NCBI GenBank assembly: GCA_052387255.1
Contig: JBQTJI010000044.1
Location: 1 to 64,000, forward strand
Direction of reading: 5' to 3'
Source: JBBQXK01 sp052387255
GTDB lineage: Bacteria; Pseudomonadota; Alphaproteobacteria; Rhodobacterales; Rhodobacteraceae
DNA: 64,000 nt
The notes under the pieces are model-generated. The model ran no database searches, was not told where the DNA came from, and worked only from the letters and a program-made list of their open reading frames with translations. A program made the position numbers and the translations under genes. Below, piece after piece: positions 52,797 through 60,795 of the stretch (within the stretch, counting starts at the first letter, position 1; every line of letters starts with the position of its first letter).

Positions 52797-54047
52797 TTAC
52801 CCCAGCACCACCAGCGCATGGCGCTTGCGCCCCGCCGTCAGCTTCAGCGGTTCCGCCAGCAGCCCCGCGCCGACCACCAGCCCCGCATCCGTCAGCACCT
52901 CGTCGTTCAGCCGCGCGCCGCCCTCGGCGATCAGGCGCTTGGCGTCCTTGCCCGACTTGGCCAGCCCCGCCCGCACGAACAGATGCGCCACCGTGACGCC
53001 GTGCCCGACCTCCTCCACCGACAGCGCCAGCGTCGGCAGGTCGTCGCCGATGCCGCCCCGCTCGAACACCTCGCGCGCCGTGGCCTCGGCCGCCGTCGCC
53101 GCCTCGGCACCGTGCAGAAGCGTCGTCACCGCGTTCGCCAGCACGATCTTGGCGCTGTTGATCTCGGCCCCGCCAAGCGCGCCCAGACGGGCGCAGTCGT
53201 CCAGGTCCATCTCGGTATACAGCCGCAGGAACCGCCCCACATCGGCATCGGTCGTGTTGCGCCAGTATTGCCAGAACTCGTAGGGCGACGTCAGGTCGGC
53301 ATTCAGCCAGACCGCGCCCCCCGCTGTCTTGCCCATCTTGCGCCCGTCGCTGGTGGTCAGCAGATGCGAGGTCAGGCCATAGACCTCGGCGTCGATCACC
53401 CGCCGCGTCAGGTCCACGCCGTTGACGATATTGCCCCACTGGTCCGACCCGCCCATCTGCAGCATGCAGCCGTAGCGGCGGTTCAGTTCCAGAAAATCAT
53501 AGGCCTGCAGGATCATGTAGTTGAATTCGAGGAACGACAGCGACTGCTCGCGGTCCAGCCGCGACTTGACCGATTCAAACGACAGCATCCGGTTCACGCT
53601 GAAATGCCGCCCGATGTCGCGCAGGAACCCCAGGTAGTTCAGCTGATCCAGCCATTCGGCGTTGTTCACCATGACCGCATCCGAAACCCCGTCACCGAAC
53701 GCCACATAGGGCGCGAAAGCCCGCTTTATCCCTGCGATGTTCGCGTCGATCTGGTCGTTCGACAGCAGGGGCCGCTCCTCGGCCCGGAACGACGGATCGC
53801 CGACCTTGGTCGTGCCGCCGCCCATCAGCACGATGGGCTTGCCCCCCGTCCGCTGCAACCAGCGCAGCATCATGATCTGGATCAGCGAGCCGACGTGCAG
53901 CGAAGTCGCGGTCGCGTCGAACCCGATGTATCCCGGCATTCCCCCCTTGACCAACGCCTCGTCCAGGCCCTGATAATCCGTGCAATCCGCGACATAGCCG
54001 CGCGCGGCCATCACATGCAGGAAGTCGGATTTCGGATGATAGGTCAT
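52797..54047 (-). CDS. tyrS: tyrosyl-tRNA synthetase
   Basis: This class I synthetase (416 aa, usual length) charges tRNA-Tyr. The HIGH-like motif is IGFDATATSLHVGSLIQIM and the KMSKS-like motif is LTTSDGRKMGKTAGGAVWLN. The tyrosine pocket block is MILQAYDFLELNRRYGCMLQ, QMGGSDQWGNI. A C-terminal S4 RNA-binding domain (LAKSGKDAKRLIAEGGARLN) completes it. It is divergent from anmK with a 62-base gap. Confidence 0.97.
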   Translation of the reverse strand: MTYHPKSDFLHVMAARGYVADCTDYQGLDEALVKGGMPGYIGFDATATSLHVGSLIQIMMLRWLQRTGGKPIVLMGGGTTKVGDPSFRAEERPLLSNDQIDANIAGIKRAFAPYVAFGDGVSDAVMVNNAEWLDQLNYLGFLRDIGRHFSVNRMLSFESVKSRLDREQSLSFLEFNYMILQAYDFLELNRRYGCMLQMGGSDQWGNIVNGVDLTRRVIDAEVYGLTSHLLTTSDGRKMGKTAGGAVWLNADLTSPYEFWQYWRNTTDADVGRFLRLYTEMDLDDCARLGALGGAEINSAKIVLANAVTTLLHGAEAATAAEATAREVFERGGIGDDLPTLALSVEEVGHGVTVAHLFVRAGLAKSGKDAKRLIAEGGARLNDEVLTDAGLVVGAGLLAEPLKLTAGRKRHALVVLG

Positions 54048-54109
54048 GGCAGGCCCCGGATGCTTGGTGCAGGGCGCGGTATAGCCACGCGGCTGCGCAA
54101 GGGAAAGCC

Positions 54110-55204
54110 ATGTTGAAGGGCGCGGTCTGGGCGCTCGGGGCGATGTCGGGTACCTCGCTCGACGGCGTCGATGCGGCGATGGTGCGCACCGACGGGCACC
54201 AGATTCTCGACTTCGGCCCCTCGGCCTATCGCCCCTACAGCCCGGCAGAACGCGAAACCCTGCGCGCCGCCCTCGGCCACTGGCCCGGCAGCCCGGCGGC
54301 CGAGCGGGCAGCGGAAGTGGTCGAAACCGCCCATGCCGAGCTTCTGTCCGAGTTTCGGGGGGCCGAGATCGTGGGCTTCCACGGCCAGACGCTGGCCCAT
54401 GATCCGCGGGGCAGGGGCACGCACCAGGCCGGGAACGGTGATCTTCTGGCGCAGGTGCTGGGACTGCCCGTGGTCTGGGATTTCCGCACGATGGACGTGG
54501 ACATGGGCGGGCAGGGCGCGCCGCTGGCCCCGTTCTTCCACTTCGCCTGCGCGCGGCGGATCGGGGCCGCGATGCCGATGGCCTTCCTCAACCTCGGCGG
54601 CGTCTGCAACGTCACCTGGGTCGATCCGCGCCATGCGGCCCCCGAGGCCCCCGGGGCCTGCCTGGCCTTCGACACCGGCCCGGCGAACGCGCCGCTGGAC
54701 GACCTGATGCGCGCCCGCCTGGGCCGGACGCACGACCAGGACGGCGCACTGGCCGCCACGGGCCGCGTGGACCAGGCGCTGCTCGACGCCTTCCTGGCCC
54801 ATTCGTGGTTCTACAAGATGCCGCCGAAATCGTTGGATCGCAACGACTTCCACGCCGTTCTTCAGGCTGTCGGCGCGCTCGACGATGCCGACGCCGCAGC
54901 CACCCTGACGGCCTGCGCCGCCGCCGCTGCCGCGCGCGGGGCCGAACACTTCCCGACCCCCGTCACCCGCATCCTGGTCACCGGCGGCGGACGCCGCAAC
55001 GCCACCCTGATGGCCGACCTCGCCCGCCGTCTGTCCGCGCCGGTCGATCCCGTCGAATCCGTCGACCTCGACGGCGACATGCTGGAAGCGCAGGCCTTTG
55101 CCTTCCTCGCCGTCCGCGTCGCCATGGGCCTGCCCACCTCGTGCCCCTCGACGACCGCGGTCCCCATGGCCGTCGGCGGCGGCCGGATCAGCCGCCCGTC
55201 CTGA
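54110..55204 (+). CDS. anmK: anhydro-N-acetylmuramic acid kinase
   Basis: This cell-wall recycling kinase (364 aa) converts 1,6-anhydro-MurNAc to MurNAc-6-phosphate. It begins ALGAMSGTSLDGVDAAMVRT, the family signature. It also has FHGQTLAHDPRGRGTHQAGN, WDFRTMDVDMGGQGAPLAPF, FLNLGGVCNVTWVD and ILVTGGGRRNATLMADL. Its presence shows that this organism recycles murein. It is convergent with rarD, with a double hairpin between. Confidence 0.95.
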   Translation: MLKGAVWALGAMSGTSLDGVDAAMVRTDGHQILDFGPSAYRPYSPAERETLRAALGHWPGSPAAERAAEVVETAHAELLSEFRGAEIVGFHGQTLAHDPRGRGTHQAGNGDLLAQVLGLPVVWDFRTMDVDMGGQGAPLAPFFHFACARRIGAAMPMAFLNLGGVCNVTWVDPRHAAPEAPGACLAFDTGPANAPLDDLMRARLGRTHDQDGALAATGRVDQALLDAFLAHSWFYKMPPKSLDRNDFHAVLQAVGALDDADAAATLTACAAAAAARGAEHFPTPVTRILVTGGGRRNATLMADLARRLSAPVDPVESVDLDGDMLEAQAFAFLAVRVAMGLPTSCPSTTAVPMAVGGGRISRPS

Positions 55205-55239
55205 CCGCCAGAAGCCGGAAGACACGTGTTCTCCGGATC

Positions 55240-55282
55240 CGAAATCCATGTGGATTTCGCAGCCGGTTTCCCTTGGAAACCG
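55240..55282. terminator. double hairpin at convergent anmK / rarD junction
   Basis: CGAAATCC (55240-55247) pairs with GGATTTCG (55252-55259). CGGTTTCC (55264-55271) pairs with GGAAACCG (55275-55282). The layout of two short hairpins between convergent genes mirrors that at 9142-9198. Confidence 0.55.
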
Positions 55283-55286
55283 CCTT

Positions 55287-56177
55287 TCACCCAGCCCGCG
55301 CCATCCGCAGCATCTCGAAGGAATAGACCGCCAGCGCCGCCCAGATCAGGCCAAAGGCCGCCAGCTTCACCCCCGTGAACGGCTCGCCGAACACGAACAC
55401 CGCCGTCAGGAAGATCATCGAGGGGGCGATGTACTGCAGGATGCCGATGGTCGACAGCCGCAACAGCTTGGCCCCGTTGGCATAGACCATCAGCGGCACC
55501 GCCGTGACGATGCCCGTCCCCGCCAGCAGCCAGGACAGCCCCGCATCCGTACCGAAGTGAAACGTGCCGACCGACCACAGCCACCCCAGATACCCCACCG
55601 CCAGCGGCAAGAGGATCAGCACCTCCAGCATGAAGCCCTGGTTCGGCCCGATCGGCAGGGATTTCTTCAGCAGCGCATAGAACCCCCAGGACAGCGTCAG
55701 CCCCAGCGCCACCACCGGCAGCCGCCCCGCCTCCCAGGTCACCAGCGCGATGGCAAGGGCCGCCAGCCCGATGGCCGCCACCTGCGCGGGCGTCAGCCGC
55801 TCGCGCAGGATCACCGTGCCCAGAAAGATGCTGAACAGCGGGTTGATGTAGTACCCGAGTGCGGCATCCAGCGCATGCCCCGATCCGATGGCCCAGACAT
55901 AGATGCCCCAGTTGACGCTGATCAGCGCCGCCGTCAGCAGCCCCATGCCCAGCATCCGCCGCGACATCAGCGCCGCCCGCAGGTCCGCCGTCCGCCCCAG
56001 CACGATCAGGATCGCGCCCGCGACGGGCACCGACCACAACACCCGGTGCGCCACCACCTCGGGCGCCGGCACGGACGCCAGCGCCTTCATGTACAGGGGC
56101 AGGAACCCCCACATGAGGTAGGCCGACACGGCAAAGGCAAAGCCTGCCCGCGTATCCCCGCCCTGCCCGCCCGCCAT
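55287..56177 (-). CDS. rarD: RarD/EamA-family membrane transporter
   Basis: This is a ten-helix drug/metabolite transporter (296 aa) of the EamA superfamily, RarD branch. Near the start it has AGFAFAVSAYLMWGFLPLYM KAL and VVAHRVLWSVPVAGAIL. The repeat half shows SYGFYALLKKSLPIGPNQGF-like sequence (LSWGFYALLKKSLPIGPNQG) typical of RarD. The transported compound is unknown (chloramphenicol tolerance is described for some members). It ends close to the desaturase gene, which lies upstream on the same strand (30 bases). Confidence 0.88.
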   Translation of the reverse strand: MAGGQGGDTRAGFAFAVSAYLMWGFLPLYMKALASVPAPEVVAHRVLWSVPVAGAILIVLGRTADLRAALMSRRMLGMGLLTAALISVNWGIYVWAIGSGHALDAALGYYINPLFSIFLGTVILRERLTPAQVAAIGLAALAIALVTWEAGRLPVVALGLTLSWGFYALLKKSLPIGPNQGFMLEVLILLPLAVGYLGWLWSVGTFHFGTDAGLSWLLAGTGIVTAVPLMVYANGAKLLRLSTIGILQYIAPSMIFLTAVFVFGEPFTGVKLAAFGLIWAALAVYSFEMLRMARAG

Positions 56178-56207
56178 GTCCGCTCCCCCGGTCCGTCCGG
56201 GGCAGGG

Positions 56208-57131
56208 CTACTCCTTCGGCACGGGCGGCACCACCCCCGAACCCGTCCGCAACCGCCGCGCCAGATAGCCGCGCGTGAACCTGGCATAGCCTCGCTCGGT
56301 CACCCGCAGGTGCCCCCGCATCCGCGCATGCAGGGCGGGCAGCGCATGGAAGGGCACCAGCGGGGCCACGTGATGCTCGGTGTGATAGGGCATGTTCCAG
56401 GCCAGCCAGCGCACCAGCGCCGTGGTGAACGTCGTGCGCGTGTTCAGGAACATGTCCGCCACGCGCGGACAGTCGCCATGCTCGGCCAAGAGGTACAGCC
56501 GCAGGAACGGCTGGCCCAGCACCACCGGCAGCAGCCAGACCCAGACCAGCAGCGGCGACCAGATCAGTCCGGCCGCCACGCCCGCATAGACCAGGATCAT
56601 GACCCGCGCCTCTGTCCCAGCCCGCGCGCGCGCCGCCTCGGGCAGAAAGGCCGGCCGCTCGCGGCCCCGCGCCAGCCGGACCAGCAGCATGGCCTGCGAC
56701 CGCCAATAGGGCCAGCCCGACACATGCACGACCCAGTCCCGCACCGTCTCGGGCTTGGCCCCCTCCAGTTCCGGGTCCTGTCCGTCCAGATTGGTCCAGC
56801 GGTGGTGCGCCAGGTGGAAATAGCGGAACCAGGTGAAGGGCAGGGCGATCAGGATCCCCGCGCCATGCCCCGCCGCCTCGTTCAGCCAGCCGCTGGCGAA
56901 GGGCGTCTTGTGCGTCGCCTCATGCTCCAGCGTGAACAGGAACACGATCAGCACGCCCTGCACCGGCAGCAGCAGCCCCCAGAACGGCACGCCGACCGCG
57001 ATCAGCGTCCCGCAGACCCCGATGGCCCCCAGGTGCGACGCCAGCCGCCCCACCCCCCGCGCATCCGACCGCCGCGTCAGCGCCGCCCGCGCCCCGGGGT
57101 CAAGCCCCGCCAGGAAGGTCCGGTGATCCAT
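56208..57131 (-). CDS. membrane fatty acid desaturase / beta-carotene-type hydroxylase family protein
   Basis: This is a di-iron membrane oxygenase (307 aa). The three histidine boxes are LEHEATHKTPFASG, RYFHLAHHRWTNLDGQDPEL and NMPYHTEHHVAPLVP. Four hydrophobic helices lie between (for example AIGVCGTLIAVGVPFWGLLL). The substrate could be an acyl chain or a carotenoid; the boxes do not settle it. ATG 57131 (MDHRTFLAGL) is preferred to a GTG 15 bases upstream. It lies upstream of rarD on the same strand and is divergent from the DUF1186 gene. Confidence 0.85.
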   Translation of the reverse strand: MDHRTFLAGLDPGARAALTRRSDARGVGRLASHLGAIGVCGTLIAVGVPFWGLLLPVQGVLIVFLFTLEHEATHKTPFASGWLNEAAGHGAGILIALPFTWFRYFHLAHHRWTNLDGQDPELEGAKPETVRDWVVHVSGWPYWRSQAMLLVRLARGRERPAFLPEAARARAGTEARVMILVYAGVAAGLIWSPLLVWVWLLPVVLGQPFLRLYLLAEHGDCPRVADMFLNTRTTFTTALVRWLAWNMPYHTEHHVAPLVPFHALPALHARMRGHLRVTERGYARFTRGYLARRLRTGSGVVPPVPKE

Positions 57132-57241
57132 GCGCCGGTTCTGCACTCAGGGGGCAGGTCCGCGCAAGGGTGCCGTTCGCGGTGGCATCCTGCGCGGAAT
57201 CGGCGGTATCCTTGCCCTGTCGACACGGACAGGAGCCCCCG

Positions 57242-58138
57242 ATGACGCCAGCCCAGATCATGTCTGCCCTTTCCCGCCGGGATGCCCTGCCGCGCGCGGC
57301 AATGCAGGCCGCAGGCCGGTCGCGCACCGAGATGGTTCCCGTCCTTCTCGACCTGATCGCCCGCCTGAACGCCCGGCGTCCCGGCGATCCGCCCCCCACA
57401 CAGGCGGACGTCACGGCGATCCTCTGCGTCTTCTACCTTTTGGCGGAATGGCGCGAGACGGCGGCCTATCGCCCGCTGGCAACCCTGTTGCGCCTGCCTC
57501 CCGATGTGCTCGACTCCCTGCTCGGCGATGTCGTGACCGAGGGGGCGGCGCGCGTCATCGCCAGCGTCTTCGACGGCGACCTCGGCCCCCTGTTCGATGT
57601 CCTCCTCGACACGCAGGCCGACGACTTTGCCCGAGGTGCCATGCTCGAGACCCTGGTCATGGTGGTGCTGGACGGTCGCGCGCCGCGACCCGAGGCCGAG
57701 GCGTTCCTGGTCGAATTCCCCGACCGGATCAGCCCCGACACCGACGAATGGGTCTGGTGGGCCTGGTGCGAATGCGTCGCCGCACTGGGGCTCGAGGCAC
57801 TGCTGCCGCAGGTCACCGGGCTCTTCCAGTCAGGGCGGATCTCGCCCATGCTGGGCACGCTGTCCGACATCGAGGACGACCTGCGCGCCACGCTGGCCGA
57901 AGGTCGCCCCGCCCGGTTCGTGGATTCGCCGCACCATCTGCCGGTCACCGACGCGGTGGCCGAGGTTTCCGTTTGGTGCGGGTTTTCGGCTGCGTCCCGG
58001 TCCGGCCGGTCGCGCCGGACCTGGTCCTTCTCCGACGGGTCGGCCTCTGCCCCCGTCACGCTGCCCCCCAAGGTGGGCCGCAACGACCCCTGCCCATGCG
58101 GCAGCGGCAAGAAGCACAAGAAATGCTGCCTGGCCTGA
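57242..58138 (+). CDS. DUF1186 / SEC-C motif protein
   Basis: This 298-aa soluble protein has a helical body (HEAT-like, for example PLATLLRLPPDVLDSLLGDV, AMLETLVMVVLDGRAPRPEA) of DUF1186 type. It ends in a zinc-binding SEC-C motif (VGRNDPCPCGSGKKHKKCCL), as at the end of SecA. The SEC-C part binds ribosomes or SecB in other proteins; the role of this combination is unknown. The ATG at 57242 follows a GGAGCCCCC stretch. It is the last chromosomal gene before the lower-GC mobile element. Confidence 0.8.
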   Translation: MTPAQIMSALSRRDALPRAAMQAAGRSRTEMVPVLLDLIARLNARRPGDPPPTQADVTAILCVFYLLAEWRETAAYRPLATLLRLPPDVLDSLLGDVVTEGAARVIASVFDGDLGPLFDVLLDTQADDFARGAMLETLVMVVLDGRAPRPEAEAFLVEFPDRISPDTDEWVWWAWCECVAALGLEALLPQVTGLFQSGRISPMLGTLSDIEDDLRATLAEGRPARFVDSPHHLPVTDAVAEVSVWCGFSAASRSGRSRRTWSFSDGSASAPVTLPPKVGRNDPCPCGSGKKHKKCCLA

Positions 58139-58356
58139 CAATCCCCCGGACGCCGCGATCAGGGCCGCAGTTGGAGGCGGGTATCGCTACCACATCACCT
58201 TGTAAATAACGGGATAAGCTCGAAAAGTACCCGCACAAGTGCCCGCGTTGCAGATGGATTGTGCGCTATTTCCCGCTCTGTTGCTTACTCGCAACCACAT
58301 TTGCAGTGTAGTGACGGCAGGGCAGAACGCAACTCCCTGCCGTCGAGCCGCGACTG
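58139..58356. other. junction between chromosome and mobile element
   Basis: Base composition falls sharply after about 58180 (TTGTAAATAACGGGATAAGC). No integrase or tRNA is present here. Repeated ACCCGCACAAG/GTGCCCGCG-like words near 58220-58245 may be part of an attachment site, but the other end is outside the window. A 10-bp hairpin, GACGGCAGGG (58313-58322) with CCCTGCCGTC (58335-58344), ends the minus-strand capsid operon. Confidence 0.4.
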
Positions 58357-58686
58357 TCAGATCAGCCCCAAGCGAACGTCGACCGTGCCACTGGGGTTCG
58401 CGGCCGCCGTGACGGCAAGGCCGATGCGGGTGTTGCCGGAAGATGTCTTGTTGACGAGCTTGGTGGCGTTGTCGAAGTACACCACATCACCGATGGCGAT
58501 TGCGAGGGCCGACACCTTTGGCATGGTCCAGACGCCTTCGGTCGTGAGGTCCAGCGATGCCCCGGACAGCGCGTCACCCTGGGCAATGCCGAAGATGCTT
58601 CCCACCACCACGCCCGCGCCAGACAGCACGTCCGTAGGGGCCGGGATGGTCAGGGTTTCGCCCCGTTGAACATAGTTCGTTGCCAT
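58357..58686 (-). CDS. DUF2190 capsid cement/decoration protein
   Basis: This 109-aa DUF2190 protein belongs to a family of small beta-rich proteins that stabilise phage heads. Typical features are NYVQRGETLTIPAPTDVLSG near the start, VVVGSIFGIAQGDALSGASL and AIGDVVYFDNATKLVNKTSS. It is the last gene of the minus-strand capsid operon and the one nearest the chromosome. No tail genes follow. Confidence 0.88.
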   Translation of the reverse strand: MATNYVQRGETLTIPAPTDVLSGAGVVVGSIFGIAQGDALSGASLDLTTEGVWTMPKVSALAIAIGDVVYFDNATKLVNKTSSGNTRIGLAVTAAANPSGTVDVRLGLI

Positions 58687-58688
58687 GG

Positions 58689-58907
58689 TCAGGTTCCTTT
58701 CGAGGTCTGAAGGTACAGGATCGAAGCGGGGCGGGTGCCCGCCGCCGCGATTTTCGCTTCCAAGGTGGCAAGGGCGCGGGCCATCTCGCGATCACTGGCG
58801 TAGGTAATTTCCTCGCCATTGGAGTCGCGGGCAGATCGGACGCCAGAGAACCGGGCATCTTCCAGCCGATCACGCCACGCCTGAAGCTGCGCAAGGGTTG
58901 CCATCAT
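58689..58907 (-). CDS. gpW-like head-tail joining protein
   Basis: This 72-aa protein resembles lambda gpW: LAQLQAWRDRLEDARFSGVR, EITYASDREMARALATLEAK, then a short polar tail. gpW closes the portal after packaging. It has a double ATG (58907 and 58904) that overlaps the capsid stop, so it is coupled to the capsid gene. It ends 2 bases before the DUF2190 start. Confidence 0.8.
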   Translation of the reverse strand: MMATLAQLQAWRDRLEDARFSGVRSARDSNGEEITYASDREMARALATLEAKIAAAGTRPASILYLQTSKGT

Positions 58908-60661
58908 GCGCCCGGATCAAGGTAAGCGCCGCGGAAGTCGGTTGCCCCGGCGCCGAAGTCCAGCACCACGCGAAACTCCATGCCCAGTACGTCCCACCCC
59001 TCGCGGGATGCCATCTGCGGCCCTTGGGCGGACGACAGGTAGGCATATTCCAGGCACGGCAAGGCACCCGGATCAGCGAAGACGTACCACCGTTTGTCAG
59101 TGATGCGCGGCTCCACCAGCAGCGTGAGCTTGCCCGAAAACGGATTCGCATCTTCGAAAGTCGTGGCATAGATCGCACTCAGGATCTTCTCGGCATGGAA
59201 TTCAACCTGCGGCCCGACCAGAAGGTAACGGGGCACGGCATTGATAGGCGTGATGCCGTCCAGGCCCTTCATGTTGCGCAGCGCCTTGCGCGCGATACCG
59301 ATCTCTTCAATGTCCCCTGTCGCGCCCAGATCGTAGCCGGTGCCAAGGTTCCCGTGCGAGGCATGGAACATCGCAACGTTGTCTTCGCCCAAGACCGGGT
59401 TTGACAGCAGCAGGTTGACCAGGATTGTCGCTTCCGTCTCGGCTGCCATCCGGCCGGCCGTGGTGCCCCAATCAGCAAAGGCACCCAGATCGTCATTGAT
59501 CAACGCCTTCCGGCTCAGGGCAAACTGTGTGGCGTAGGTCTTCAGCGCATAGGACTCCACCGCTTCGCCGCGCGTGGTGTGCTTGATCTCCCCCGACTCG
59601 CTCAGTTCCTTCAGCAAGCCCACATCGGACAGCTTCAGGCGGGAAGCGGGGCGGAAGTCGGCAAGGGTCGTCTGCCGCGCGAGCTGGCGAACCGGCGACT
59701 GCGCAGCCTGATAGGCAGTCAACAGTGTCCGGTTGCCGGTCGAGGTCAGCAGCGCCGGAAAGTCGGACGCGGTGTGCATTGCAGCCCGGAAAAGCTGATC
59801 GGTATCCATGCCACGGGTCGAGGTGCCCGCCGCTTCGACACTGGCACGCGCCATGTCGCGCAGCGTCTCTGCCATGTAAGGGCGGGCGTCATCGGCAGGC
59901 TTCGCCCCGCTGATCCGCGCATAGAGTGCATCGGCGCGGCGGGTGCGGATAGTCGCAGGATCTTCGTTCGCCCCGACAACCCGAATGCGGGGCAGCGTGC
60001 GGCCGCGCGTCTGGATTTCTTCGAAGGCTGCGGCCCGCGCCTCAGTCACTGTCGCATCTGCGTCAATCTGGGCGTCGGCCCAGTCGGCTGGCAGACCGGC
60101 CGTGCGGGCAATGGTGCGGATCTCAGCACGATACTGCGCCGGGGTCTGTTCGGTCGTTTCATCGTCAAGGGCCATTTTGCCACCTCGGAAAGTTGCGCCG
60201 CTATCGGCTGGGATTGGAACGGCAGAGACTTCGAAGATCGTCCACGCCACTGCCGTGCGAATGCGGGACTTGGTTGCAGGATCGATAGACTCGGCCCACT
60301 TGCTCACGCGGTAGCCGATGCTCACGCCCCGAACCGTGCCTTCCCGAATCCGGTCAGTGATTGGGGCAGCGTCGGCGGCACCGGACAGGCGCAACGTGGC
60401 CACCAGCTTCCCGCCTTCCATGCGATGCGCGGCAATCGTGCCGATCACGTCGCGGGCTGACCCTTGCCGGTGCCCGTCCAGTAGCGGCCCGCCGTCCAGG
60501 GCAGTCAGGTCAAGCCCAGCCGGGTCCAGTCGTTCAAGGAAGGTGCCACGGGAGTCGCGCCGCGTCACATCAGCGAAGGTCGAGATCACGGCTTCGATGG
60601 TGCGGGCTTCGGTATCGAAGCTGCCCGGTGTGAAGGCTGCGGCGCGGTGAAGCATGTTCAT
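58904..60661 (-). CDS. prohead protease-major capsid protein fusion
   Basis: This is a 585-aa two-domain phage protein. Residues 1 to about 165 are a prohead protease (TEARTIEAVISTFADVTRRD, LLDGHRQGSARDVIGTIAAH with a candidate His, TVRGVSIGYRVSKWAES with the Ser). The C-terminal part of about 300 residues is a capsid protein of the gpT-like type (LTAYQAAQSPVRQLARQTTL, SRKALINDDLGAFADWGTTA, VAMFHASHGNLGTGYDL). A helical linker with scaffold-like character joins them (QTPAQYRAEIRTIARTAGLP). Such fusions must cut themselves loose during head maturation. Confidence 0.88.
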   Translation of the reverse strand: MNMLHRAAAFTPGSFDTEARTIEAVISTFADVTRRDSRGTFLERLDPAGLDLTALDGGPLLDGHRQGSARDVIGTIAAHRMEGGKLVATLRLSGAADAAPITDRIREGTVRGVSIGYRVSKWAESIDPATKSRIRTAVAWTIFEVSAVPIPADSGATFRGGKMALDDETTEQTPAQYRAEIRTIARTAGLPADWADAQIDADATVTEARAAAFEEIQTRGRTLPRIRVVGANEDPATIRTRRADALYARISGAKPADDARPYMAETLRDMARASVEAAGTSTRGMDTDQLFRAAMHTASDFPALLTSTGNRTLLTAYQAAQSPVRQLARQTTLADFRPASRLKLSDVGLLKELSESGEIKHTTRGEAVESYALKTYATQFALSRKALINDDLGAFADWGTTAGRMAAETEATILVNLLLSNPVLGEDNVAMFHASHGNLGTGYDLGATGDIEEIGIARKALRNMKGLDGITPINAVPRYLLVGPQVEFHAEKILSAIYATTFEDANPFSGKLTLLVEPRITDKRWYVFADPGALPCLEYAYLSSAQGPQMASREGWDVLGMEFRVVLDFGAGATDFRGAYLDPGA

Positions 60662-60795
60662 TCTGCCTGATCCTTCGCGGTTTCAGGTTCGGATTGATCC
60701 CAAGGGGCCTTGGGCAGCGTCACGGGCTTTTCGGACTCGGCGCTCAGGGGACGCCGCCAACCGGGTTTGAAGTCGGTGCGCTTAAGGGGTTTCAT
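60658..60795 (-). CDS. 45-aa coupled small phage protein
   Basis: A short open frame runs from ATG at 60795 to TGA at 60658. It encodes a basic N-terminal half (MKPLKRTDFKPGWRRPL) and an acidic C-terminal half (PWDQSEPETAKDQAE). It overlaps the end of the portal gene by 14 bases and the capsid ATG by 4 bases (ATGA), so it fills the only gap in the operon and looks translated. I recognise no family; a scaffold, spacer or regulator role is possible. Confidence 0.6.
   Translation of the reverse strand: MKPLKRTDFKPGWRRPLSAESEKPVTLPKAPWDQSEPETAKDQAE

Noticed and set aside
55098..57245. 715-aa plus-strand open frame opposite rarD and the desaturase
   Set aside because: It is antisense to two membrane proteins; Gln/Arg/Pro/His-rich text is what their complement yields.
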